Assembly (NCBI GenBank): GCA_037138335.1
Contig: JBAXIO010000020.1
Span: forward strand, 7,398 to 71,397
Length of the DNA: 64,000 nt
From: CAIRDP01 sp037138335
Lineage (GTDB): Bacteria > Bacteroidota > Bacteroidia > Bacteroidales > FEN-979
Direction: 5' to 3'
Shown here: piece by piece, positions 51,485 to 60,470 of the stretch
How positions within the stretch are numbered: position 1 is the stretch's first letter
Layout: the number at the start of each line of letters is the position of its first letter
Notes under the pieces: model-generated
What the model saw: the letters and a program-made list of their open reading frames with translations, nothing else
Database searches by the model: none
Told to the model about the DNA's origin: nothing
Program-made: the position numbers and the translations under genes

Positions 51485-52986
51485 TATTTCCCCGGTCCCT
51501 TCGCCGTATATTGCTCCATTACATTGATCAGGCTTCTCTGGCAGACCTTGCAGAAATGGATATGGCGTGTGAACATGATACAATCGAGCTGGGAACGGAA
51601 TAAACCTTTCTGGGTATAATCGGCGCCCTCAAAAGCGCCTACCGATTCCTTGTATTTTTCCTTTGAAAAATATTCATCCTCCTGCCTGTACTGCCTCATG
51701 AACAAAGCTTCCATGACTTCCTCCGGGACTTTGGCGTGGCGAAGGCTGTCGCGTTGTTTTTGGACTTCATAACCGAATTTATCGAATGGTTCCTTGTTCC
51801 AGGGTGTCGGGAGCGGCGTACCCGGTGTAACCAGGTCTTTCCACTTGAAGTTGTTTTTATCAAGCAGGGCGGTAACATTGGGCTCCCAGGGCTCGAGCTT
51901 GATATCCTGGGCCTCATATGATACCGAGGATGTGTAGTATTCATCGGCCAGTCCGCCCATATGATGGCCAAACTCATGCACCATGATATACTCAGCATAT
52001 TTATTGTCAACCGAAACCGTGGTATAGAGGTTATAGATCCCTCCTCCTCCATAGGTGCGTTCGTTCACCAGGATGATCATGAAATCATATGGCACCTGCG
52101 ATGCCACATTCCTCACGGTCTTATTGTCGAAAGTCAGGGCATAACGCTCAGAATCAAAAGCGCCGTACTGCACACCCAGGGCGCTTCTCTTAAATACCCC
52201 GGGATGGGGTTTGCATACTCCGGAGACCTCCGACGGGGTTTCAACGGTCCGTATGTTTATGTCTTTTTTCCGCGAGATGTACGGCTCCTGGTCCATCATG
52301 AAAGCCGAAAGCTTTTTGGCGTCATTCCTGAACTTCCCCATCTCGGCCTTTGTATAGCCGTCGCCCAGGATTACGATATCAACCTTTTCAGACGCAGGCC
52401 CGTTTTCCTGGATCACATCCACCACATTGGCGTGAGGGAGATCTGCAGGGTTCACCTCTCTTGACGCCGGATCGACATCTGCAGTCCATATAGTCTTGAA
52501 TTTATTGGTCTGCGGATCGCGCTTCCCAAGGATCACGGTTACCGGTTTCAGAGGCCAGGGAAAACGAATGGATTCATTGAAGGAACCCCAGGTTTTATCG
52601 GCCTCCGGAATGCTTTGCCATTCGCCGAAAATGCTGGCAAAACCACGTGAAAACAATACAGTTTTGGTCGCATTATCGATTACCTTGAAAAAGTAAGGCC
52701 CGAGTTCCAGCTTATCGATCAGTACAAATTTACTTCCCGGCCATGCCCCGTCGGAAACAATGCGGTCAATAGCAAAATGTTCTTCCCTGGAGGTGCCGCT
52801 GTGATTGAAATCCAGCCGCATTGTCTTGTCAATGAAATACTGCCCGAAAGCCACATTGCCCTTATCAACGACATTAATCTCTGTCTTTGTCGAATCGGTA
52901 ATTACTACGGCAGTTTGTTGTTTTGCAGGCTGGTTGCATGAGGCCATGATTCCGGCCAGTGCAGTAATGAGAAAAAGCTTTTTCAT
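51484..52986 (-). CDS. M64 family metallopeptidase lipoprotein (IgA peptidase M64-like)
   Basis: A protein of about 500 residues with a lipoprotein signal (MKKLFLITALAGIMASC). It carries the M64 zinc motif HEFGHHMGGLADEY near residue 320 and the M64-type segment VDIVILGDGYTKAEMGKFRNDA before it. The N-terminal 150 residues are a beta-rich domain typical of Bacteroidota M64 proteins. Close relatives include the IgA-cleaving M64 peptidase of Clostridium ramosum, but most family members have no known substrate. It is encoded downstream of the DUF4097/sigma operon on the same strand. Start at 52986 is chosen over 53025 because the signal begins there. Confidence 0.88.
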   Translation of the reverse strand: MKKLFLITALAGIMASCNQPAKQQTAVVITDSTKTEINVVDKGNVAFGQYFIDKTMRLDFNHSGTSREEHFAIDRIVSDGAWPGSKFVLIDKLELGPYFFKVIDNATKTVLFSRGFASIFGEWQSIPEADKTWGSFNESIRFPWPLKPVTVILGKRDPQTNKFKTIWTADVDPASREVNPADLPHANVVDVIQENGPASEKVDIVILGDGYTKAEMGKFRNDAKKLSAFMMDQEPYISRKKDINIRTVETPSEVSGVCKPHPGVFKRSALGVQYGAFDSERYALTFDNKTVRNVASQVPYDFMIILVNERTYGGGGIYNLYTTVSVDNKYAEYIMVHEFGHHMGGLADEYYTSSVSYEAQDIKLEPWEPNVTALLDKNNFKWKDLVTPGTPLPTPWNKEPFDKFGYEVQKQRDSLRHAKVPEEVMEALFMRQYRQEDEYFSKEKYKESVGAFEGADYTQKGLFRSQLDCIMFTRHIHFCKVCQRSLINVMEQYTAKGPGK

Positions 52987-53005
52987 ATGAAACGGATTAG
53001 GGTTC

Positions 53006-53029
53006 GGGAATGTAAAGTTAAACATTCCC
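53006..53029. promoter_or_regulatory. Inverted repeat between the DUF4097 and M64 genes
   Basis: GGGAATGT (53006-53013) and ACATTCCC (53022-53029) are an exact 8-bp inverted repeat around an 8-nt AT-rich loop. No T-run follows. It might be a weak terminator or a regulator-binding site before the M64 gene. Confidence 0.5.
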
Positions 53030-53034
53030 CCTGA

Positions 53035-54345
53035 TCATTTCAGCTTTATCCCCCCTTCATACATCTGCAATTTCACCAGGGGAACTGTATTTTCATCTCC
53101 CCCCTGGGTCACTCCCTGGTACTGGAAAATATCATCCTCCTTATGATACCGTATCTCCCTGAGCGAAGATTTAGGGTAATCAAAGCTGCTGTATTTAAGG
53201 TCGGCATCGAGTTTATAGGCCGTTCCGGGTTCAAACTTCAGGTCCACATTAGTGTATTTGCAAACCAGGTCAATGCCTGTAAATGTCTTACCCACCTGCA
53301 TCACACTCACCTTGTCTTCCTGGCTGCCTGTCATCGTAAGGCTGCCGTCAAGCTGAGTGATTGTATAGGAGCTATAGCTCGAACCGGCCTTAAGGTCGCC
53401 CACCTTGTCAAAGCTGAATTTGTTTTCATACGAAGTAATTGCTGCGCCCTTGCAGGAAATGATTTTGATATTGCAGTATTTTGCAGTCATCGCAACAACA
53501 TCGCTGTTCCCTGCAGTCAAAGTGCATTCATAAAGATCAAAAGCCCCTTTGGTGAAATCACCCAGGGTAAAGGTGGTGTACTTCCCCTTCACTCCCAGCA
53601 CTCCGTGGCGGAGGATGTGCAATTTATCTTCGTAAGAGTTGATGCTCATCTTTCCCGCGCTGCTGATCTCGGTTTCAGAATATTTTGAATTCAGGGTCAC
53701 ATCGCCTGCTTGCCTCAGTACCAGTTTGTTCTCATAAAGAGTCAGAATAATATTCTGTACCGAATCAATCTCTGCCTTCCCGTATTTTGCTGTAAGTGTC
53801 TGACAGTTTGGCAGCTTTCCCGCAACCAGGTTACTTTCGTAAAGATCCAATGTGATCTTGCCGTTCAGATCAGGCAGGGTCACGTTTTCATATGCCTGTG
53901 CAAGTGTAAGCGAGTTGCCTTTCGGCATGGTCATTACAAACGAGAGATCAAGTTTATACAGTTTTGCAGTGCTTCCATCAAGAAGAGTAATGGTAAACTT
54001 TCCCGGTATCATCCCCGACATGCTTTTATAAAACCTTGTCTTGAAACTTACATTATCTCCTTCCTGGCTGAAATTCATTTTTTTAATATATTCCAGCACC
54101 ATCTGAACCTGGTCTTCTTCCCCGTCTATCGAAACGCTGACATCGACCTTTACAGAATTCTTTTCCCAGGTTTCAACTTTCAGGGGCCCCACCTTATTTT
54201 CGAAACAGATCATGGTCTCGGGTTTAATGATCCTTTCGAAGGAATAGGTTTCTTTTCTTTCTTTCATTTCACTGGCTGAAACCTGGAGTCCGGTTGCCAG
54301 AAATCCCAATAACAGCAGGCTAAAGAATATGTTTTTCATTTTCAT
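53035..54345 (-). CDS. Secreted DUF4097-like beta-strand repeat protein
   Basis: A protein of about 436 residues with a signal peptide (MKMKNIFFSLLLLGFLATGLQVSA). The mature part is a long run of beta strands with repeated phrases (LTLYENKLVLRQAGDVTLNSKYSETEI, and SYEDKLHIL, DLYECTLTAG), typical of DUF4097-like right-handed beta-helix proteins. Such genes often sit with an ECF sigma and an anti-sigma gene in this phylum, as here. Function unknown; it could be a sigma target or part of the signalling path. The start overlaps the anti-sigma stop by 26 nt; ATG 54339 is also possible. Confidence 0.75.
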   Translation of the reverse strand: MKMKNIFFSLLLLGFLATGLQVSASEMKERKETYSFERIIKPETMICFENKVGPLKVETWEKNSVKVDVSVSIDGEEDQVQMVLEYIKKMNFSQEGDNVSFKTRFYKSMSGMIPGKFTITLLDGSTAKLYKLDLSFVMTMPKGNSLTLAQAYENVTLPDLNGKITLDLYESNLVAGKLPNCQTLTAKYGKAEIDSVQNIILTLYENKLVLRQAGDVTLNSKYSETEISSAGKMSINSYEDKLHILRHGVLGVKGKYTTFTLGDFTKGAFDLYECTLTAGNSDVVAMTAKYCNIKIISCKGAAITSYENKFSFDKVGDLKAGSSYSSYTITQLDGSLTMTGSQEDKVSVMQVGKTFTGIDLVCKYTNVDLKFEPGTAYKLDADLKYSSFDYPKSSLREIRYHKEDDIFQYQGVTQGGDENTVPLVKLQMYEGGIKLK

Positions 54346-54895
54346 TTTGTTTGGTCTTTGCAATTTCATTTAATGTTTTTTCGATCACACGGATCTTCAT
54401 TTCGTAACAGCGGATAATGCCTTTTAATATTTTCGGCTGGTTTCCGAGTTCATGAAGATCTGTAACATAGGTTTCATATTGAAGGTCGATCTGATGGAGC
54501 TGGTCCATCATTTCATGATAATCATCGGCTTTTACACCTGATTTCTTTACTTCATCAATCTTCTGATTAACGGTAAGGCGGAAAAAAACCTCTTCCCGGC
54601 CTATCTGTTTTGATAGATTCAGCAGTGAATACTCTGAATCGTCAGCTTTTCTTTGTTTTATTATTAATGTAATGGTGATTGCGGATGAGATCAGGAGGAG
54701 TAAAACGGCGGCGGCGCTGAGCAGGCTGATCCTCAGCCTCCGGGCCTTACCCAGTTCAGCCGAGATCCCCTTCCAGATCTTTTCATCGTCGGGAACTTCT
54801 GTATCGGGGAATCGGGAACCGGGAACCGGGAGCGGGGAATCGTCATCCTGCATCCTGCATCCTGCATCCAGAAACTCTTCAAACTTACTTTTCAT
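54320..54895 (-). CDS. Putative anti-sigma factor, single membrane segment
   Basis: A 191-residue protein with one membrane helix (LLSAAAVLLLLISSAITITLII, about residues 55-77). The N-terminal cytoplasmic part is where an anti-sigma factor would bind sigma; the C-terminal periplasmic part is helical and charged. There is no recognisable zinc motif. It overlaps the ECF sigma gene by 11 nt, which supports an anti-sigma role by position only. Residues 10-30 are encoded by a perfect heptamer array (54807-54869) and are probably disordered. Confidence 0.72.
   Translation of the reverse strand: MKSKFEEFLDAGCRMQDDDSPLPVPGSRFPDTEVPDDEKIWKGISAELGKARRLRISLLSAAAVLLLLISSAITITLIIKQRKADDSEYSLLNLSKQIGREEVFFRLTVNQKIDEVKKSGVKADDYHEMMDQLHQIDLQYETYVTDLHELGNQPKILKGIIRCYEMKIRVIEKTLNEIAKTKQNENEKHIL
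54807..54869. repeat. Nine in-phase heptamers inside the anti-sigma gene
   Basis: Plus-strand units: GGGAATC, GGGAACC, GGGAACC, GGGAGCG, GGGAATC, GTCATCC, TGCATCC, TGCATCC, TGCATCC. The array is exactly 63 nt, that is 9 x 7 and 21 x 3, so it does not break the reading frame; it encodes residues 10-30 of the anti-sigma protein. Two unit types (GGGAANC and TGCATCC) are joined within one register. Confidence 0.9.
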
Positions 54896-55436
54896 ACACC
54901 TTCTTCATTAAATAATCCTGCAGCAGGTTTACCGCCCGCCTGTATTGCGATTTCGAGGTTGATTCCGAAATGCCAAGCATCCCTGAGATATCCGAATGAC
55001 GGTAACCTTCGAGCAGGTGAAGTACGCAAACAACCCTTGCACCTTCGGGAAGTCTCAGGATAGCCTGGTGGATCTCATCCGCAGTGATATCATTAAAGTC
55101 GGCATCCTGTATGGGATCATCGGCAACATCCCCGGGGTAGAGCTCAACAAATACCGGTTTTTGTTTGCGGATATGGTTGAGGCATTGGTTGATGACGATA
55201 CGCCTCAGCCAGGCTCCAAGCGTGCTTTGCCCGCGAAACGAGGGAAGTTCCCTGAACATCTTTACAAAAGACTCCTGCAGCAGGTCTTCCGCTTCAGATC
55301 TGTTCGAAACCATTCTCAGGCACAGGTTGTACATGGTACGGGAATATTGTTTGTACAAACGGTATTGGGCCACGCGGTCACCCCGGATGCATAATCCGAT
55401 CAGTTCCTGGTTTATGTCGGGGATAATTGCCGCCAA
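54885..55436 (-). CDS. ECF RNA polymerase sigma factor
   Basis: A 183-residue sigma-70 family protein of the ECF group. Region 2 is visible as YRLYKQYSRTMYNLCLRM and EAEDLLQESFVKMFRELPSF, region 4 as LPEGARVVCVLHLLEGYRHSDISGMLGISESTSKSQYRRA with its helix-turn-helix. The start codon appears to be TTG (TTGGCGGCAATT at 55436), since no ATG is found near the expected N-terminus. It leads a minus-strand operon with the anti-sigma, DUF4097-like and probably M64 genes. Confidence 0.9.
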   Translation of the reverse strand: MAAIIPDINQELIGLCIRGDRVAQYRLYKQYSRTMYNLCLRMVSNRSEAEDLLQESFVKMFRELPSFRGQSTLGAWLRRIVINQCLNHIRKQKPVFVELYPGDVADDPIQDADFNDITADEIHQAILRLPEGARVVCVLHLLEGYRHSDISGMLGISESTSKSQYRRAVNLLQDYLMKKVYEK

Positions 55437-55540
55437 TTCCGATTTGTTTAATTAAAAGACACCTGTTTCTTATGAAAGTTGGAATCCGGGGTTAAAAATC
55501 TTTGTCCGGGATCACTGCTTTTTCAAATCACAACCTTCAC

Positions 55541-56890
55541 CTACAACGTTATGATAAAACTGGTTGCAGCTTCGGTTGATTCCGCATGGATGGACCCGTG
55601 GTGCAACCTGAGGATCTCCCGCGACAGGCTCAAACCTATGCCAGAACCCTGCTCCCTGGTTGTAAAGAATGGGATGAAGATCTTTTCTAAAACGTCTTCC
55701 GAAATGACCGGACCGTTGTTGCTGATCCTGATTACCGGGCGGTTTTGCCTGGAAATGTCGGCAACAATCCTGATTTTCCTGTTTTCGGGAATCTCAGCCA
55801 GCGCCTCTGTGGCATTTTTCAGGATGTTAAGCACTACCTGGGTCAGCAGGTTCTTGTCGCCGGTAAGCTCCCCGGCTCTCTGATCGATCTTTATTTCAAG
55901 GTTAATTCCCTGTTTTTCAATTTGTTCATGAAGCAAAAGCCCTATCTGCTCCAGCCATTCTTCCACCTGGAAGACTGAAAAATCAGGTTTCGGGATTTTA
56001 GTCAGTATACGGTAACTGTTTACAAAACTGACCAGCCCGTTACCCCTTTCTTCAATGGTTTCAAGCCCCTGGATCAGGTTTTCAATGGTTTCAGCATCAA
56101 CGGATGAGGAGGCTGAAGCAAGACCGTCCCTGGGGAAGAATTTTTTCAGGGTGCCTGTAAGTGAAACGATGGGGGCAATGCTGTTCATGATCTCATGAGT
56201 TAACACCCTGATCAGCTTTTGCCAGGAGTCTAGTTCCTTTTCATCGAGTTCGTGGCGGATATCCTGCAGGGAGATCAGCCTGGAGACATTTTCGCCAAAC
56301 CGTATCTCCCTAGAACGGATAACCAGGTTTATCGGCGTGTCACCCATCAGGCGTTTAAAGGTAAACGCCTCGCCCGGACTGATAGTGGCGAGAACCTGGA
56401 AAAGCTCTGGATTCCTGAGGGGTACCAGGTGAAGAGGGGTGAAGGATGGAATGCCTGCATACTCAAAAGCCTTATCATTCATGATCTCCACTTCATTATT
56501 CCGGTTCACTGCCATCAGCCCCGTGGAGGCATGCTGGATGAAGGACTGGTAATATTTTTCAAGGTATTCATTATGCAGCTTGATCTCGTTGATCCTTTCA
56601 TTCAGGTGGTTCAGGCTTTGATAAAGATGACGGAGCGACTTCTGCCTGATTGAAACGGGAAACTTCAGTGATGAATCTTCATTCCTTATCGCATCAAAGA
56701 AAAAGGCAATCTGACGGTTCGACTGGTTGAAGGTATTGATGATGGAAAAGGCGGCAATGGGAACCGGCAAAAGAAACAGCAGGTACCATGGATCTGTCTT
56801 CAGGGCTGTGAAATACCCGGCGATGAAAACGGAGGAGACTATTACCCCGGTGCTTACCAGGGCCGATAGTGTTACGCGTTTATAAGCCAT
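55541..56890 (-). CDS. NtrB-type sensor histidine kinase with PAS domain
   Basis: A protein of about 449 residues, the sensor of the sigma-54 two-component pair. Two membrane helices at about 8-27 and 34-52 are followed by a PAS-like domain (YYQSFIQHASTGLMAVNRNN), the H-box LIRVLTHEIMNSIAPIVSL, and an ATPase domain with N-box VVLNILKNATEAL and G-boxes RISNNGPVI and GSGIGLSLSREI. There is almost no periplasmic loop, so it probably senses a membrane or cytoplasmic signal. The ATG at 56890 overlaps the regulator stop by 11 nt; the frame is open to 56953, but that is less likely. Confidence 0.9.
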   Translation of the reverse strand: MAYKRVTLSALVSTGVIVSSVFIAGYFTALKTDPWYLLFLLPVPIAAFSIINTFNQSNRQIAFFFDAIRNEDSSLKFPVSIRQKSLRHLYQSLNHLNERINEIKLHNEYLEKYYQSFIQHASTGLMAVNRNNEVEIMNDKAFEYAGIPSFTPLHLVPLRNPELFQVLATISPGEAFTFKRLMGDTPINLVIRSREIRFGENVSRLISLQDIRHELDEKELDSWQKLIRVLTHEIMNSIAPIVSLTGTLKKFFPRDGLASASSSVDAETIENLIQGLETIEERGNGLVSFVNSYRILTKIPKPDFSVFQVEEWLEQIGLLLHEQIEKQGINLEIKIDQRAGELTGDKNLLTQVVLNILKNATEALAEIPENRKIRIVADISRQNRPVIRISNNGPVISEDVLEKIFIPFFTTREQGSGIGLSLSREILRLHHGSIHAESTEAATSFIITL

Positions 56891-58253
56891 ACTTCTGCAT
56901 TTTTTTATACAAGGTAGTCCGTGAAATTCCCAGGTTTTTCGCCACTGTGCCAAGGGTCTGGCTGTTGCTGTTCAATTCCTTTGCAATCATCATTTTTTCC
57001 ATCTCTTCAAGGGTCATGGCTTCCTGGGAAAATACCTGCAGGTGCTGGTTCAGGTTCAGGTCTTCCAGCCCTATTTCGCTTCCATTGCAAAGGATCACAG
57101 CCTTTTCAATGGTATGCTGCAGCTCCCTGATGTTGCCCGGCCAGGGATATTTTCTAAGCCTTTCAAGCGCTTTGGGCTGCAGTGCCAGGCATTTTTTCTT
57201 GTACTTCAACCCGTATTTTCCAATGAAAAAACCCGCCAGGATCTCGATGTCGCCAATCCTTTCCCTCAAGGGGGGAAGCTCTATCTGAATGGTGTTGATG
57301 CGGTATAAAAGATCCTGCCTGAACGTCTTTTCCTGCACCATCCGAAGCAGGTTTTTATTGGTTGTGCAGATCAGCCTTATATCCACGGGGATCTCCCTGT
57401 TGGATCCCACCGGGATCACAACCCGGTTCTGCAGCACGTTCAGGAGCTTCGACTGGAGATGCATCGGCAGGTTGCCGATCTCGTCAAGGAGGAGTGTGCC
57501 TTTGTTTGCCAGCGTTATCTTGCCGGTCCGGTCTTCCCTTGCATCTGTAAATGAGCCTTTGGCATGTCCGAACATTTCACTCTCGAACAGGGTCTCGGCA
57601 ACCGAACCCAGGTCAACTGTCACGAGAAGTTCGTTCGAGCGCTCCGACAAACGGTGGATCTCTTTTGCAATCAGTTCCTTCCCGGTCCCGTTCTCCCCTG
57701 TGATCATGATATTTGCATCGGTACTCGCAACTTTTTTCACAAGGTCGAGGATCTTGTTCATGGCAGGTGAATCGCCGATGATCATCCTTTCATCCCTGTT
57801 GATCTCAGCCATGAGATCCTTTTCCCTTCTCTTCAGGCTGCCTACGGTGAGGTTTGATTTCCTCAGTTTCAGGGCTGCCTTTAGTGTTGCAAGCAACTTT
57901 TCATTCTCCCAGGGTTTGAGGATGAAATCGGCCGCACCCTGGTGGGTTGCTTTCACCGCTGTTTCTATGTCGCCGTAGGCAGTGAACATCACAACTTCGA
58001 TATCCGGCTTCCGTTTTTTTATCTCCTTCAGCCAGTACATCCCTTCATTCCCGGAACTCTCACCGGCCTTGAAGTTCATGTCGAGAAGCACCACGTCGAT
58101 ATCGCGGGTCTCAATCTCGTGAACCAGTGAATTCGGATTTGAGATCGTTGAAACTTCGAGAAAATCGAATTTAAGGAACAGCCTCAAAGCGTTCAGAACG
58201 CTCTTATTATCGTCGACGATCAGGAGGTTCCCCTCTTTTATTTTTGGATCCAT
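56880..58253 (-). CDS. Sigma-54-dependent response regulator (NtrC family)
   Basis: A protein of about 457 residues in three domains. The receiver (about 8-125) has the phosphoryl acceptor in VVLLDMNF and the switch residues in MFTAYGD and LKPWEN. The AAA+ sigma-54 interaction domain (about 150-390) shows Walker A GENGTGKE, a GAFTGA-loop variant GSFTDA, and Walker B GTLLLDEIG. The C-terminal Fis-type HTH is NLGISRTTLYKKMQKYGL. It should activate RpoN-dependent promoters; the one at 58381, facing the exporter genes, is the obvious target. ATG 58253 or 58259 are possible starts. Confidence 0.94.
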   Translation of the reverse strand: MDPKIKEGNLLIVDDNKSVLNALRLFLKFDFLEVSTISNPNSLVHEIETRDIDVVLLDMNFKAGESSGNEGMYWLKEIKKRKPDIEVVMFTAYGDIETAVKATHQGAADFILKPWENEKLLATLKAALKLRKSNLTVGSLKRREKDLMAEINRDERMIIGDSPAMNKILDLVKKVASTDANIMITGENGTGKELIAKEIHRLSERSNELLVTVDLGSVAETLFESEMFGHAKGSFTDAREDRTGKITLANKGTLLLDEIGNLPMHLQSKLLNVLQNRVVIPVGSNREIPVDIRLICTTNKNLLRMVQEKTFRQDLLYRINTIQIELPPLRERIGDIEILAGFFIGKYGLKYKKKCLALQPKALERLRKYPWPGNIRELQHTIEKAVILCNGSEIGLEDLNLNQHLQVFSQEAMTLEEMEKMMIAKELNSNSQTLGTVAKNLGISRTTLYKKMQKYGL

Positions 58254-58324
58254 AATCATGGGTTCATGTATAGTAATGATCATAAATGTACAGAAAAGTT
58301 ACACCCGAATGTTCAATATGTTTA

Positions 58325-58338
58325 CAAAATGAATTTTG
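58325..58338. promoter_or_regulatory. Candidate activator-binding palindrome (CAAAAT-GA-ATTTTG)
   Basis: A perfect 6-bp inverted repeat with a 2-bp centre, 43 bp upstream of the sigma-54 promoter and between the two divergent genes. Its place and symmetry fit an upstream activator site for the Fis-type HTH of the regulator at 56880. A second copy was not clearly seen. Confidence 0.5.
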
Positions 58339-58380
58339 CAAAATGAGTTATGTATTTGTATATCAGACATATAATTGATT

Positions 58381-58395
58381 TGGCACGAATATTGA
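58381..58395 (+). promoter_or_regulatory. Sigma-54 (RpoN) promoter of the exporter operon
   Basis: TGGCACG-AATA-TTGA has the -24 element TGGCACG and a -12 element TTGA (consensus TTGC) with the exact RpoN spacing. It is 30 nt before the ATG of the ATPase gene at 58426 and faces away from the NtrC-family regulator gene, which is the expected layout for a target promoter. Confidence 0.8.
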
Positions 58396-58425
58396 AATAA
58401 TTAAAGAAATTTAACCTATACCACA

Positions 58426-59124
58426 ATGATCAAGACAGTCAATCTCACAAAAAGGTTCAAAACCGATGAAATCGAGACAACCGCCCTCAACTCCGTCAGC
58501 ATGGAAGTGAAGCAGGGAGAATTCATTGCCATCATGGGGCCTTCGGGTTGCGGAAAATCAACCCTGCTGAACATCCTTGGCATGCTCGACAATCCAAGTG
58601 AGGGAGAATACTTTTTTAACGGCACCGATGTTTCAAAATTCGGGGAAGGAAGGCGAACCCATCACCGTAAAGGCAATATACAGTTTGTTTTTCAGAGTTT
58701 CAACCTGATCGACGAACTGAATGTGTTTGAGAATGTGGAGCTCCCCCTGCTCTACCTGAAGAAATCTGCTGCTGAAAGGAAGCAGGTGGTCACTGAAATC
58801 CTTGAGCGCATGAAAATCGGGCACCGTAAAAAGCATTTTCCCCAGCAATTGTCGGGCGGGCAGCAGCAGCGTGTTGCAATTGCCCGCGCCGTTGCTCCGG
58901 CTCCCGGACTGATCCTTGCCGACGAACCGACAGGTAACCTGGATTCCAAAAACGGGATAGAGGTGATGAACCTGCTCTCCGAACTTAATAAACAGGGAAC
59001 GACCATAGTGATGGTAACCCATTCACAAAGGGATGCGGCCTTTGCCCACAGGGTCGTCAATTTGTTCGACGGACAAATCGTTTCAGAAGAAGTTGCACGA
59101 AGCATGCAGGCGCTCTCAGTATGA
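58426..59124 (+). CDS. MacB/LolD-type ABC transporter ATP-binding protein
   Basis: A 232-residue ATPase of the MacB/LolD/FtsE-like group. Walker A is GPSGCGKST, the Q-loop lies in FQSFNLIDEL, the signature is QLSGGQQQRVAIARAV, Walker B is GLILADEPTGNLD, and the H-loop is in MVTHSQRDAAFA. It should power the FtsX-like permeases encoded at 61810 and beyond. It is the first gene after the sigma-54 promoter and overlaps the TolC-like gene by 4 nt (ATGA). Confidence 0.95.
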   Translation: MIKTVNLTKRFKTDEIETTALNSVSMEVKQGEFIAIMGPSGCGKSTLLNILGMLDNPSEGEYFFNGTDVSKFGEGRRTHHRKGNIQFVFQSFNLIDELNVFENVELPLLYLKKSAAERKQVVTEILERMKIGHRKKHFPQQLSGGQQQRVAIARAVAPAPGLILADEPTGNLDSKNGIEVMNLLSELNKQGTTIVMVTHSQRDAAFAHRVVNLFDGQIVSEEVARSMQALSV

Positions 59125-60470
59125 ACCGGTTCCGGATAATACTGCTTCTCCTTCTCCCGGCCTTCAGCCCTCTGTACCTGTTTGCCCAGAAGGCATGGAC
59201 CCTTGACCAGTGCATCAATTTTGCCTGGGATAACAATTTCTCGGTCCACAACCAGGAACTGGGGGTGAGAATCCGGAAAACCGATTACAAACAGTCCATG
59301 AACGATCTCTATCCTTCACTGGGCTTCCAGACATCCTATAACCAGTATTTCGGCCGCAGCATCGATCCTACTACCAATTCATATATTGATGTGAAATTTT
59401 ATAATAATTACTATGGCCTTTCAGCCTCACTGGATATCTTCAACGGATTTATGAAGATGAACACAATATCCATGCAGAAGCTGAACTTCGAAGCGGAAAA
59501 GAATAAACTGCAGCAGGTCAGGAATGAGGTTGCCTTTGCAGTGATAAACGGTTATTTTAATGTTTTGCTTCAGCAGGGACTTTCCCAGATCGCGCTGGAG
59601 AATTACAAGCTTTCGAGAAGCCAGCTGGATTATACTACAAAATTCGTGGAGCTGGGACGCAAGCCCGGTACCGACCTCCTGGAAACGGAAGCGAATCTTG
59701 CCTCCGATAGTTTTTTGCTGGTCCAGTCATACAACCTGCTTGACCAGGCCGGCCTAAGCCTGAAGTACCAGATGAATTTCCCGCCTACCGACAGCCTGAC
59801 CATCGACACTTTGGTTCCTTCGATCTTCCAGGGTTCCATTGACACTTTGTCGATGAAGGAGCTTTATAATGTCGCTTCCAATGCCCTGCCTGATATTATG
59901 TATGCCAAAAACAGCCTGATGGCAGCAAAAAAAGCGGTCCAGGTGAGCAAAGGCGCATTTTCTCCCAGGCTTGGGTTTTATGCCGGTTGGAATTCGCAGT
60001 ATATGCAAACCAGCCGCGACTCATTGAACAGGATAATTCCTTTCAGCGACCAGATAACTAATAACTCAAGCGAATACCTGAGCCTTGGCCTGGAAATCCC
60101 GCTGTTCTCAAAATTCTCGAAAAACACATCCCTCACAAAATCCAAACTGAGGTACCAGCAGGCCAAGGTACAGTTTGATGATATTTCATACAAACTGATG
60201 ATGGGTGTTGAAAAATCCCTCACCGAATGGAGAGCTGCCCGCGCGGAATATGAATCAGCACTGAGCCAGCTCGCTAAAAACCTGAAAGCATACCAGGCAG
60301 CGGAAAAGAAACTGGACAAGGGCCTTATCAATATCATCGAGTTCTACATCCAGAAAAACAAATGGATAAGGGCAAAAACAGAAGTCCTCAGGACTGGCTT
60401 GCAGGTGCTTCTGAAAGAAAGATATATCAGGTTCCTCATGACAGGATCACTGCTGTCGGGGAAACTGTGA
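59121..60470 (+). CDS. TolC-family outer membrane efflux protein
   Basis: A 449-residue protein with a signal peptide (MNRFRIILLLLLPAFSPLYLFA) and two outer membrane factor repeats: WTLDQCINFAWDNNFSVHNQ at the start, long coiled-coil helices with NGYFNVLLQQGLSQIALENY, and a second helical half with AEYESALSQLAKNLKAYQAAEKKLDKGLI. It would form the outer membrane channel of the exporter. The TGA stop (60468-60470) is the first part of a heptamer array. Confidence 0.92.
   Translation: MNRFRIILLLLLPAFSPLYLFAQKAWTLDQCINFAWDNNFSVHNQELGVRIRKTDYKQSMNDLYPSLGFQTSYNQYFGRSIDPTTNSYIDVKFYNNYYGLSASLDIFNGFMKMNTISMQKLNFEAEKNKLQQVRNEVAFAVINGYFNVLLQQGLSQIALENYKLSRSQLDYTTKFVELGRKPGTDLLETEANLASDSFLLVQSYNLLDQAGLSLKYQMNFPPTDSLTIDTLVPSIFQGSIDTLSMKELYNVASNALPDIMYAKNSLMAAKKAVQVSKGAFSPRLGFYAGWNSQYMQTSRDSLNRIIPFSDQITNNSSEYLSLGLEIPLFSKFSKNTSLTKSKLRYQQAKVQFDDISYKLMMGVEKSLTEWRAARAEYESALSQLAKNLKAYQAAEKKLDKGLINIIEFYIQKNKWIRAKTEVLRTGLQVLLKERYIRFLMTGSLLSGKL

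Noticed and set aside
57289..57978. A 229-codon plus-strand frame inside the sigma-54 regulator
   Set aside because: Antisense to the conserved AAA+ domain, whose motifs are clear on the minus strand.
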